Origin: Pegea sp. RAD2-039
Taxonomy: Eukaryota > Chordata > Thaliacea > Salpida > Salpidae
Direction: 5' to 3'
Assembly (NCBI GenBank): GCA_034620365.1
Contig: JAQGEQ010000281.1
Location: forward strand, 1 to 64,000
Length of the DNA: 64,000 nt
Part shown: in pieces, positions 24,554 to 36,239 of the stretch
Layout of the letters: each line of letters begins with the position of its first letter
Position numbering within the stretch: the first letter of the stretch is position 1
Position numbers and translations under genes: made by a program
Notes under the pieces: model-generated
Told to the model about the DNA's origin: nothing
Databases searched by the model: none
What the model saw: the letters and a program-made list of their open reading frames with translations, nothing else

Positions 24554-24707
24554 GTTCTTGTATAGAAGCTTCACTTTAATAAGAATATTTAGAAACTAGT
24601 TGACTACTTAGAGTTGATATTTTAAGTTAGATTTGACGATTGATATGGAAAATGGCAACTTAATTTTCTAATGATCAGCACTAAATTACCACCTTAGGCG
24701 CGGCGTA

Positions 24708-24715
24708 TGACGTCA
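24708..24715. promoter_or_regulatory. Perfect CRE octamer TGACGTCA
   Basis: TGACGTCA directly follows a short GC-rich patch (GGCGCGGCG), which is unusual for this window. It is the consensus site of CREB/ATF bZIP factors, about 155 bp from the E-box at 24,548. No adjacent gene start is clear. Confidence 0.35.
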
Positions 24716-25518
24716 TAATCAACTTGAATAAAGTATATTTTTACGTAAATGTATATTACTTTTTAAATATTTTTGCTTTTATTTAATTTTAGATTTAGTA
24801 ACTGACATCTTAAATAAATTCAACCGTCGAGTAAATGTAACTAAGCAGCTAAATATCATGACCTATTCACAGATTAATATAAGTAATCTTAACAGATTAT
24901 ATTTTATAAAACGTCAATATCATTACTAGATCTTCATCAGCTTATTAGTAACGGAACAAGTTATGATAATTGGTTTAGAATAAGAAACTAAAAGTTTTTT
25001 TTGTTAAAAATATGAAAGCAAATAAACTGAAAAGTAAATTGCTGGTTTGTTGATACTAGTTTTTTTTCAACTTTGTTCAGTTTTATTATTTTTCAGTTGT
25101 GTCTTTTCTTTTTTTTTCTTCGGATTAGAAATTAACTTGTAGAAATTTCAACAAAAGATTTTCAATTTTTCATAATTTTTAATTTAAAAAAAAAATAAAT
25201 TTCACATTTTACTAAAATCAATTTTTTTTATATTTATTCAATTTTTCTAATAAAACTTTTGAAAAAAAAGAAACTTTAATTCTTTCTCTACATTAAATCA
25301 AAACTTTTTTATTCAACTTTAAAACAAAAAAAAACGTTTTTTCAGTCTTTAAAAATTCCAACAAAGCTCTTAAAATAGTAAATAAATCTTTTTGTCCAAG
25401 TCTAAGAATAAAAAATTTTCTAACGAAGTAGTATTTACTGAAACGGTTCAACATTTCTCTTTAAACTTCTTTCATTTCTGGAATAATATAAAATGAATAT
25501 AGAGCAATCATAAAGCAA

Positions 25519-28437
25519 TTAATAACCTTTAACCTGTCGCTTCATCTTTCGAAGTTTTTTACTTTCTCTTTGTTCTTCTATTTTCCTGAAAGCAGCAATT
25601 ATATAAAGATCCAACCAATCAACAACTCACCATAATAATTTGCTTTCCTTAATACTTTTTACAAGATCATAAGACATTTTACAAGGAGTTGTTTGTAAAG
25701 AGAATAATAAAGCTCCTCCAATAGCAAGCACTGTCATATTAGAAACTACCCAGTTCTTGAACAAATTTAAACACCCTTCACTATAAATCAGTTCATTTTG
25801 GGTTTTAGTCTAAAAAAAATTCGAATCAATAAAAAGTTAAGTTAAAAATCCACTAACTGAAAGTGTTGGGCTTCTAGCTCCGTACCCACACTGACTGTTA
25901 ATCACTTCAAAAGTTGAAAAAGTTGTTTTACAACAACTATAAGGTACTCCACAGTGTTCAGCTGGTTTGTAGAAAACACCATTTAACTGAACTGTACTAT
26001 TACATCGAAAATAAATGTTAGAATTCCAGTCTGAAATATCAAAACCTCCGCAGCATTTTAACTGAAACAAACAAATTTTAATGGATTTGAACAAAACCAA
26101 CTTTTTATTTACATAAGATTGAACCAAATCTATGATTTCTTGTAAGTCTGGATCTTCACGGTATTTAGAGATCGCGCTTTTCATGAACTTTCCAAAATAT
26201 TCGATAAATTTCTCCTTATATACAAATGCTAAAACACCAATTACTACCTCGACGATAATAATGAATCCAAGAAGAATATAAAACTTTAAATGTTTAATTA
26301 TTCAAGCAACCAATCAGCAACTAGTATTTATCTTACAATTCTAAGTAAAATAACATTTTCTCTCAAAGATCCAGTTGCTCCAAAGAATGTTATAATAAAG
26401 ATGATAACTCCCAAAGCAAAGAGGATAAGGATTGGATCAAAATTTGTTAAATCAATAAATCCCATTCCATCTAACAATCCCTGTAATTGTCCAATCAGAT
26501 TTGAGAATTTATTTTTAAATTTTACCTTTTCGTGCCATGCCCAAATCGAACCACCAATGATAAGCAGGGAAATAGTCTGAGTATAAAGATAATTAGAAAA
26601 TGAAAAATAAATCTTTTACAAACCCAAAAGAAGCTGCAAGAAGCAAAGAGAATATACTTGGATGATTTATCAATCAAAGTTTTACTGTAGTATTCTGTAG
26701 ACGATAACTATTAGCATTTGATGTCTTTTAATCACACAAAATCTTTTAATAATTTAAACTGTTCATGAGTTTACCTTCGGAAAACAATTCTCCAGACTCG
26801 ATTCGTTTTCTGTAAACAACTCATCATCATTATTACAAAAAAATTAATTTTAAAGAGAACTTACAAAATCTTTTTAATTCGTTTAATATCATTTGAAGTA
26901 GTATGAGCAAAGATGTCTATAAATATCTAAAAGCAAGTTCATTGAGATGTTAAATATTATCAAAAGCTTTTAAAATACCTGCAAAACTGTTAGGCCAGCA
27001 AATATTCCACAAAAAACAAACAGATTACCACTTATCCAGTCAGACAAGCGAGTAATACAACCAACATTATAGAGGTTTTCATAGTGTCGTGATGTCTGTG
27101 AAAATAGTGATAAAATTTAAAAATTATTAAAGTATAACTTACCTGCGCACTTAATCCACATGATTCACGGACTATTTCACCAGTGTTTGATGTACAACAA
27201 CTACTTGGAGCTCCACAGTAGACTGTCAAAGGGCTTGTAAGATTTGTTGGTGAGCCAAGTTTATTGTTGCTGTTAATGCCGGTGTTTAAAGCCAGAGTTT
27301 TTGTGGACTTGTTTGTAATCTTTGCAAATCGTAGTGGATGGTTAAAGTCTAGTCCTTCAGTTCTATTGAAGTTTGTAAAGTTCAAACTTCTTCTACAATT
27401 ATAGAATTCATTATTATTCCAGTCATCGGCGTGTTCCATACCACAGCATTTCATCTATTTAAAAAAAATCACAATTTCACTCTAGCTAAATCAAAAGCTG
27501 AATCAACTTACATAAGATTGAATAAAATCAATCATTCTACGGATATCTTCATTACTTTGATACTTCATAATTGATGTTTGAAGCATAACTGAAAGTTGAT
27601 CAACGTAAATTTGATAATTGAGGAACCCAAATATTGCCAGAGTTACTTCAGTTGGTATAAGTAGTGAAAGCAATGTACAAAACTGAAAAAAATGTTTGTA
27701 GTTAGACGTAGGTGTTTGTTATATATTACTTACTGTTCGTAGCATTGCAACATTCTCTTTTAAGGCTCCTAACCACCCAAGGAAGAAAATTACAAACAAC
27801 AAACAACCTATCACTAAAATAACAGCAGCTGGGTTGACACTTACATCACTTTCATCGACAATTTCTTTTAAAAAGTCCTTAAAATTGATATTAACTTTAG
27901 TTTATCCCAAAAAATATGAATTATTTCAATCAAAATGTCTTTTTTGAATATAACTTGATAAATATTTAAATAGATTAAAACGAAATTCTTACTTTTATAA
28001 ATAACAACCAAACTCCAATTGTTATTAGAAAAATTGAAAATATCTGAAATAAGTCAGAAAATAATATAAAAAATTATAAAGATATCACAAGCTTACCCAG
28101 ATCACAAAAGTGAAAAAAAATATAAAATATTTTCTAGGTTTGTAGTTTCGCTTTGGTGTTTTTATGGGTTCGTTTTCGTCAATTTTTTTTTCTTTCTTTC
28201 TTTTGTCTTGTGGCTTTTTCACTGGTTTAACCTCTGGTTTAACCACTGGTTTAACCACTGGTTTAACTTCTGGTTTAACCTTTGGTTTCTTTTCTGTTTC
28301 AACTTGCATTTCTACCTGCTCTGGGTTAGGTTGGACTTCTGAAAGACCTGCTGCTTTAACAATACAGTTAGATTTTTGATTATCAATTATAAAATTTTAC
28401 CTGGAAATGGACTTATTTTGTTACTTCTTCTATTCAT
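25519..28437 (-). CDS. Double tetraspanin (two TspanC8-like modules, 8 TM)
   Basis: Sixteen exons with GT-AG introns of 45-115 nt join in one frame to give 690 residues. Exons: 28437-28401, 28353-28097, 28043-27993, 27877-27734, 27682-27512, 27454-27143, 27095-26979, 26926-26865, 26809-26775, 26694-26624, 26576-26526, 26480-26337, 26283-26113, 26061-25858, 25809-25631, 25585-25519. Module 1 (about 1-383) has a Lys/Pro/Val-rich N-terminus, four membrane segments and a long second loop with MKCCG and CGAPSSCC. Module 2 (about 397-690) has four segments, LKCCG and CGVPYSCC. Both loops hold eight cysteines, the TspanC8 pattern of ADAM10 partners (TSPAN5/14/17), and module 2 ends like TSPAN5/17. 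Matching exon lengths (51, 144, 171 nt) show tandem duplication of one gene. Module 2 has no start codon of its own. If the intron at 26,810-26,864 is retained, a 384-residue module 1 alone results. Confidence 0.8.
26810..26864 (-). other. 55-nt intron joining tetraspanin modules, holds in-frame stop
   Basis: The donor GTAAGT overlaps the TAA (26,863-26,861) that would end module 1, and the acceptor is TTTACAG. Splicing joins phase 2 (TT) to A and keeps the frame into the module 2 leader (K-R-I-E-S-G-E-L). Retention stops translation after module 1. Size and signals match the other introns of the gene. Confidence 0.7.
28221..28288 (-). repeat. 12-bp coding tandem repeat in tetraspanin N-terminus
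   Basis: About five imperfect copies of CTGGTTTAACCA (plus-strand reading) encode alternating K-P-x-V units (VKPVVKPEVKP) in the cytosolic N-terminus of module 1. Such a leader is unusual for tetraspanins, whose N-termini are normally about 10-20 residues. Length polymorphism between individuals is likely. Confidence 0.8.
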
Positions 28438-28460
28438 TTTACTTCTGTAAGAAAGTGACC
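28438..28460 (-). promoter_or_regulatory. Splice acceptor just upstream of tetraspanin ATG
   Basis: TTTCTTACAG lies seven nt before the ATG at 28,437. This fits either a 5' non-coding exon further upstream or a spliced-leader acceptor, as used by flatworms, nematodes and some other invertebrates. The sequence cannot distinguish these. Confidence 0.45.
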
Positions 28461-31400
28461 TCCTAAAAAGTATTAAATTTCGTTTGTATTTTCTTTTTAA
28501 TGTTGTCACCTGATGTTTGGTTTTATTCTAACATCAATTATTAAAACTTTTAATATCTTTAACAACTATTTAAACTGTCTGAATTTATTAAATAATAAAA
28601 ACTCACCAATTTAAGACCTTTAAACTTTCTTTACTGATCATTCAACGAACTAACTAATTCAATTAAGATAAACTTAACTAATTGAAGCAAATGTAAAAAA
28701 AAAAAATAAATTTACAACAGTACAAAATTTCATTACCTCTATTCTTTCAACTTTTAATAAATAAAAACTGAACAAAATATTTTATGAATCAAAATTTAAG
28801 TTTATTTGATAAAACAACACAAAGATTAAATTAGAGAAATCAATTTATAAATTTTATATCGATCATTCTAGCTATAAATAATATTTCAAAAAAAATCATT
28901 AAAATATAAGAATTAATAAATAAAACAAGAAAAAAAAGTTGTACTTGAAACCAATCAGCGTTCAAGTATTAGTAAACACCAAATATTTTTTATAAAAACA
29001 CTTGTTTTTATATGACTCTATAAAACTGTAAAAATAATTTTTCTGCTGATATTTGATAGAACAATCTTGTTTTGATGTTCTAGTTAAAATGGTGATTGGT
29101 TGAAAACTGCAAAATGTGTTATTAAGTTATCAGTCAGCTTGAAGTACCATTAAACATAATCTTATCAGCAATATATAAATTAGTTTTCAACTAACCTTCA
29201 AAGATATAATCTGATGAGTTTGTTTTCTGAAGTCTTGAAGCTATTTGTAGTATAAAAATTTATATTAAGAGTTAGTTAGTTTGATGCCAAACAAATAAAA
29301 GTATAAATAGAGTTTAAGTTTGCAAAAACTAAGTTTACACTAAAAATCGGGTGACAGTAAAAAGCCATAAATTAGAAATTAAAAATCTAAAAGTTTCAAT
29401 ACTTTCAGACTAAGACAAAAAGGAAAGAAAACATATGAATGAATTGAAAATAGAATTATAGATGTTTAAACTAATAGTTTAACAGGTTATTACTCTACAA
29501 CAAAACAACAAAAGACATGCAAGAAAAAGTTAAAAATGTTAGAAACATACTGGCATCAGTTATAATTAAGAAAAATGATTTAATCATTTCATTAAATATT
29601 TTTTATTAAAGATTATATTAAGGAAACGTTGTTATAAACAAGTAGTATTAAAGCTACAATTTTGTTTAATGATTTAATAAGACCCAGCACTAAGCTTATG
29701 TAAAAACAACTCAAATAAAGAAACTTAATAAAAAAAATGCTTTTGTTTATCCATAACTAAAAGATACAATATAGATAATACCATACAATAAAAATCAAGT
29801 TGATGAAGAATCACAAAAAATGATACTAAGCCATATAAAAACTTGTGAAAGATTATATCCGTACCTATCAAAAGCTTTTTAAGCCATGCTTAATATTTTG
29901 TATAAAACAAAAATAACTGAAAAACAAAAAACCTAAATCAGTTTGACACCAAATCTAAAAATCAAAAGATAAAAATAAAATTTAATCAAAATTGATATTA
30001 TTATAAATGATATAACATAATAATATATTATTATTAAAAATATTATTAAAATAAATAAAATTTTATTACAAAAAATATCATCGCATAAATATATGGACTA
30101 TAAAAAAGTAATCTAATTATTTTATAACAAAGAGTTTTTAATTAGAATATAAGTAAAAATTTATCTACAATCATAATCACAATAAATTTTAATTATTTTT
30201 ATAGCAATTAATTGTAATAAAATATATTTATTGAAGCATATAAATAGTAACAATAAATATCCAATTTTACAAATTAGAAAATAATCTTTATACATACTAT
30301 ATAAATAATTAAACAAAAAACAAATAAATTTAAATATTAAAAAAGAAAACTTTTTAAGATAACAAAACTAAATTTGAAACTATAACAACATTTAGAAAAA
30401 AGTTTAAAATAGATAAAATTATTATAAGACAAGCAAAACGAACACTAAAAACAATTTTTTTGATTAAAAAAATTAAAATAAACAATTAAGATATTAAAAA
30501 TAATATTTTACAAAGTTCTATACGAATTTCAACATATTTCCAGCTACTATCGCAATTTTCAAAAAAAATCTTATTTATTAGGTTATAAATCGTATGTAAT
30601 AGCGAATAATATATACCGGATTATTTGCGGTTATATCCAGTTAAAATCTAACTATAATAATAAATAAATGATTATTTTGTATAAGTTACGCACAAACAAA
30701 TAAACATTTACATACAGATGCAAAACTATCAATTGTTTACTAAGTAACAAAAACAATACGACTAATACAAATTTTTAAAATGGTTTAATAATAATGATGT
30801 TTTATTTAAAAATTGTAGTGAAACTATATTTTTCAAATTAAATTATTAGATTATTTTTCAAGTAAGAATTATATAGAAAAAACAACAAAATTTTTTTTTC
30901 TCAAAAAATGTCGGCGAAAATGTAATTTGGTAAAAATGATAATTGCATTTTGTATGTTTATCTTTTTTTTTAGATATAGAGTTTTTCTTTAATCACTTTT
31001 ATATCTAGTTGACATTTATATTATTTATTAAATCTCTATATTACTTAAATTTTCAATAAATAATTCAGTTTGGTTTTAAGTTTAGAAATGAACTTCAACG
31101 TTTTACAGCTAGGAATTATACATTGCTTACACCGTTGATTTAACAGTAATTACATTTTTATGTTATAAAAATCACCGAATTGCTACAGGGATTCTATCAT
31201 CGATATTTTTTTATTTCAATCTTCGTAAATAGATAACTATTGACCGCACAGCTTACCTGAAGCGAAACAAAACAGGCTTTTGCAAAATAACCTGTACAGT
31301 ATCCATTTTTCATCTGAACAACGCTGCATTCTCATAACCAAATTATTATAATTATTACAATTTGCAGGATAAATACCTTACTCACAAACTAACTTGATTT

Positions 31401-32728
31401 GATAAAGAAATATTTTGGATTTTAAATAATTTTCTTTTTTTGTCTCTTTTTAATCCTAGTTTTGTTTTCAACTAAGATTCTGATTCTTTTGTATTAATTG
31501 TTTTCACAGTAAAAAAATTTCAAATTATTTTAAGGTAATATTATAAACTTTTTTGAAAAGTTTTATTTTTTCAACAGTTTAACTATTTAATCCCTATCGA
31601 ATAACAACATTTTAAAAATTATAAAATATAATTTTAATTAATTGATAAATTATAATTATATTTCTTGTTTTAGCTTTTGTAACAAGATTGTGTTTTCAGA
31701 TTGAAGAGATTATACGTGAAACAAGATCTTCTTTTTCACAAAAACATTTTCAGATAAAGATCTTCTCAATCTACTTTGAAGCATTTCAAAATTACAAATA
31801 AATCGATATTTTATTTTAAGAATAAGTTTTTCATAAGAATTCATCATCTGTATATTTAAGAGTAAATCCACAAAAGTAAATAGCCTTACGTCCTATAATA
31901 AAAACGTGTTCGTAATCCTTAGTATCTTAAGGAGCAAATATTATACTTCTATATTAAAAAATTACATCTTCAGGTCTACAAAACTTCCCACATTGCATTT
32001 CCTAGAACTGTTTTCTTTAAAACAGTTTTAGAAATTTAAAAACTATTTAAAGATTCCATAATTTACAACGGAATTAGAAAGTGAAGTATGAAATATTAAA
32101 TCAATTAAATTCAAAAATAAAACACTTTAAGTTTAAAAACAGGTTTTTTTAAATTTATAAAAACTTTCAAGATAATTTTCTTTAAATTATGAATTATTTT
32201 TTTAAATTGATTAATTATTTTGCCTGTAGTTGTTTCTTTTCAACTCAACTTTGAAATGAGAAAAAAAAACTAACATGTTGCAACATTTTCAAAAACAGTT
32301 TAATGATTTTTATTCATTTTAAGCACTTAATAAAAAACACAAATAAAAATTAATTTAGTTTAACTAAAAGCAAATGCTTGATTGATGTTTCAAATTCATT
32401 AAAAAGTAAATAATATTCTATTTACGTCTTACTTTGAATAAAATATAGTAAGAAAAGACTGAGACAATGGTTGTGAAGAAATTATATTTCAAACTAATTT
32501 TAATTATTTAAAGGTACTTTTATATGCTAATTAAAATGTTAATTATGTAAATAAATACTTCTCATAATTTTGTTGAAAGCTTTGATTTTATTTCCAAAAT
32601 GTTAGTTGAAGTTATAGCTAAATAATTTCACAAATATTTTGAGAAAAAGCCAGTGGTTTTATGGTCTGCTTCGGCCGACAACGTAAGCTAAGTTAAGCTG
32701 TAGAAATGATAAAATCCAGCTGTTACAC
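28461..32728. other. Long intergenic region, no gene seen
   Basis: Extremely AT-rich DNA dominated by short A/T runs, especially 29,900-30,500. I found no frame with a recognisable protein, no splice-bounded exon series, no tRNA and no member of the repeat families seen elsewhere. The first few hundred bases should contain the promoter of the tetraspanin gene. Confidence 0.5.
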
Positions 32729-33329
32729 ATAATGAGATTGTTGTGTGGGACAGATACAATGGTTTAGTAAAATCGAGATATATGATGTCACAAGGACTGT
32801 AAGCTCATTAAGAAGAAAGGTGAGATGTTGAGTTTGAGAAGATCTTTATTTCCTAAAGCCATGCTGGACATCAGATACTAGATGGTGCTCCGTTAAATGA
32901 CTAGTAGTATGATTGTAAATGATATGTTCAGGAGTTTTGTAGAAAAACGAAGTTAGTGAAACTTGTCTGTAGCTTAGTGGAGTGTTTCTGGGACCCGTTT
33001 TACGAATTGGAGTAATAACTGCTTTCTTCCTAATTTGTAGAACTCTTCTTCGCCTCAGAGTGATGTTAAAGAGTAGCGATAAATGTAGTGATAAAGAGGA
33101 ATTATTTTTTTGTAAAAAAAGTAGGGATCTGAATAGAGGTGTTGGATGCTGGTGATTTTGAAGAAGAATTAGCATTAGCTACCATATCGACCGCTATGTC
33201 AAGATCTATCATCTCAGAGACATTTGTAAGAATGTCGGACAAGGAAAAATAAGGAGTATTGCCAACATTGACACCAATAAATTGATTTTTTAGCAATTCA
33301 GCTTTAATCTCTGGTTCTATCACAAGTTT
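32729..33329 (-). mobile_element. LINE fragment A (CR1/jockey-type RT, truncated)
   Basis: The minus strand encodes, in shifting frames, pieces matching the reverse transcriptase of the larger LINE at 42,191-44,800. These are LVIEPEIKAELL, SEMIDLDIAVDM, KKAVITPI, then HLTEHHLVSDVQHGF and a remnant of the AFDSVPHNK block. It lacks endonuclease and active site and is 5'-truncated inside the interdomain region. The 5' junction is the same as that of fragment D, so the insertion predates the segmental duplication. Confidence 0.85.
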
Positions 33330-35139
33330 CCATAATACAAAAACCAAAATATTTTCAGTTTCTATAACAGAAATATCTTTCTGAAAATTTTACAAGCATA
33401 CAGGTTTTATTTGGAAGAATTAGTACACCTTTAACAATTTTGTTGGGAGGAAATATTTCTGCGGATTATTAAACACTAACATTATTATTTTCAAATTTCA
33501 AAAAGTGAATTTCTTTAATTTAAAAACTATTTTAATAAACTTAGACATTAAATAAACTAAATACAAAAAATATAGAGCCGGATTAATAAGTAAATAATAA
33601 AATATTTAAAATTATTTAAGTAATTAGAGGTAGTAAAGCATGTTAAACAAAGTTAGAGATAATATATATTCTAAAATTGTTTGAACTATTCTTATTGGTC
33701 TAAAACCACCAGAAGGTACAAAATGTCTATTTAGGAATACTGAAACTTTAATAATAGTTAAAATATTTATTTAATATTATAAGGATAATGAAAATCACAT
33801 AGAGTTTAGTAACTTAATCATTACTAATTAACATTACTAATTATAATTTTAAGAATTCATTGTTGCACAGAACTCTAATATTTGAGAAGAACTTAACTTA
33901 AATAAAATCTTTACAGGCCCTAAAATACTAGAGCATTTATTGCATTCTAGTCTACTCTAAAAGTTTATTCTAACGTAAAATAAAATTTCTTTTTACAATT
34001 AGATATTATGTGTTTTAATTTAATTTAAAATTTCTAGAAATCTCCAATCAAAGTGTTTTTGTTTATTTATTTTCTTTTGCTTTAATTAATTTTCTTTTAT
34101 AATCAGTTACTTTTGTAACAACAACAAAAACAACTCCTAAACCAAGTATTTTTTTTGTAGTTTAGAATTTTTAGTTCTTATTGAGTTTAAAGTTTCTTTA
34201 GATTGATAAAAGGAAGAAATATTAATCAAAATTGCTAAGTCCTTTATACTTTTTTTATACTTTCACTTATAACTGTTATTTCTACTTAAAATGGAATTTG
34301 ATTTTAAACAATTACAAACCTTTTACAAGTAATACATTGCAAAAAATGTGTGTGTAGGTGTAATATATTTAAAATATATACAGAATAATATAAGAAAAAT
34401 TGGGATAATTTATTAAAATAGGTTTAGTTATTCATTTTCCGTCTCAAATACGTTTGATTACAAATCTCATTCAACATGCACAAGACAAATTAGTTTGAAA
34501 TAAAGTATTAGTTATAAGAAATGTTTTTGAAATCAAATAAAAGAAACTGATGAAGTCAATTGAACAAAACTTTTGAAATAGAAAACATAAATATTTATAA
34601 TTTTCTCCAACAGCTGAAAGCTTTTCTCGTAAAATAAATATTTGATTTATATCAATACAGATAGCTAAACTTCATACCATGCTAGATAAAATTTTCTGGC
34701 TGAATAATTTTCAAATTGATCAGTAATTTAAGTAAGTACATTAAGTATAATAGTTTTGGCATTTTGTAGAAACAAATTTAAATAACTGAAGTCATTCTAA
34801 ACAAAAGCTCAATGCTTTTTTTCTATTCCACTTAAGCTTATCATTATTATTAAGCTTATTTTCATTTCAAATATCAGTTTGTACAGCAAATCATAAATTG
34901 TCTTTTTACTATCACTATCATAAAAGGTTTTACAACATAATAACCAAAACTATGCATTTTTTTAAATTGTTTGACTAAAAAATATATCAATAGTACAATT
35001 AACTTTGTAAAAGAATTGTATAGCATAACAATTAAACCTTTTTCTAAGAATAGTATTTTCATAATACATATCTGGAGAATATATAAACAGTACTTGTTTA
35101 TATAATAATATATATATATATATATAAATATTTGAAATA
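33330..35139. other. Non-coding part of duplication unit 1
   Basis: AT-rich sequence, parts of which are shared with 45,800-46,890 (for example around 33,340-33,500 and 34,600-34,720). A TA dinucleotide run lies at about 35,105-35,130. No gene is supported; the 144-codon minus-strand frame at 34,874-35,308 is low-complexity and antisense to the zinc-ribbon-like remnant. Confidence 0.5.
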
Positions 35140-35420
35140 CAGAAATATTGTATACTTTACATACTTTTGAAATATTGTATTGGGAAAGAGAATTTACTGA
35201 AAAATCAAGTTTCCTAATGTAAGACCATTTAAACTTCATGACATTAGTGACAAAATAGCAAATACTGATAAGTAAACCTATAAATGTATTGTATGTAGAA
35301 AGCATCATTCAAACTACAAGCAAATAATTCCACTGCTGTTGTGTTTGTTTCAGCAAATCAAAGGTAATAGAAATAAACCAAAACATAAAATCCATATCTG
35401 TAAGAAAACTCTACAATCGA
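35140..35420 (+). pseudogene. Degenerate copy of zinc-ribbon-like frame
   Basis: This is homologous to 46,880-47,175. Here the frame has TGA and TAA stops (in the stretch matching RIYLKIN and after TDK), a small indel, and one of the four cysteines replaced (CLFC becomes CLFQ). The CIVCRK half is kept. Either this copy is dead or the frame is not coding at all. Confidence 0.5.
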
Positions 35421-36239
35421 AAAGCTTGATAAGTTATCAGTTCTAGTAGGTAACTCGTGTACGGTAGTAAAAGTCTGGTATAAATTCTTCCACTGACTTA
35501 TCTACAATCTACCAATTTGCTACAAATTATTAATTTTAAAGTAAATTTTGAAATATTTATTGGAAAAAATTTCTATTTAAAAATATTTTTCGTAATTCAA
35601 GTTACATTTCATGTTGTAATAGATAAATTAATGCTGTGTTTTCATAATTTAAAGAAAGCTAAAAATCACTTTCAACCTAAGTTCCTTACATGAAGTTCTT
35701 TAAACATTTGAAAAAGTTGTTCTTTTATAAATTAGATAGAAATTAGAAGAATGTTTAATTGGGAAAACGTTCTACTGCTTTTTTAGTTTTACACACTTTC
35801 GAGATCTAAGCTTACTGCTAACTGCATATGTCATGTCTTCCTTACAAATTTTTTGTAAAATGAATTTTATATTTTTATTCTAATGGCTTTTCTTGAATTT
35901 ATAACATTTCTAAATATCTGGTTTACCAAACATTTTGCATACAAACAAATATTTATGAATTATATTTTATTTTGCTGTTAACACACAAAAATTTCAAAAA
36001 CATTTTAATAAGACAACAAACGATTATTGCTTTTTACGTAAGTTTTCAAGTTTTACAAGATAATTCATAAGATTTCAAGTATCACCATTTATAATGTATC
36101 CGAAATATTGAAGAACTCTTAACGCAGATATAGATAAAGATTGTAAAAGTATTATATGGCACCTTAAGAACGTAAACTTAAAAAAAAGTAATACATCTAT
36201 AGAACAGAACTTAGTAATTTATTATTTCAATGCACTGTT

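Larger units (their letters stand above)
24404..25518. other. Intergenic DNA downstream of the tetraspanin gene
   Basis: AT-rich sequence with several homopurine/homopyrimidine runs (25,100-25,400) and the E-box and CRE listed separately. The last 200 bp probably include the 3' UTR of the minus-strand tetraspanin gene; a minus-strand AATAAA occurs near 25,307. No other gene seen. Confidence 0.5.

Noticed and set aside
28164..28379. 71-codon plus-strand frame rich in T, G and L
   Set aside because: Antisense shadow of the 12-bp repeat in tetraspanin exon 2.
32846..33175. Separate 109-codon gene
   Set aside because: It is a frame-shifted piece of the LINE reverse transcriptase (HLTEHHLVSDVQHGF).
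34874..35308. 144-codon minus-strand frame
   Set aside because: Very I/Y/F-rich, runs through a TA microsatellite, and is not preserved in the duplicated unit.
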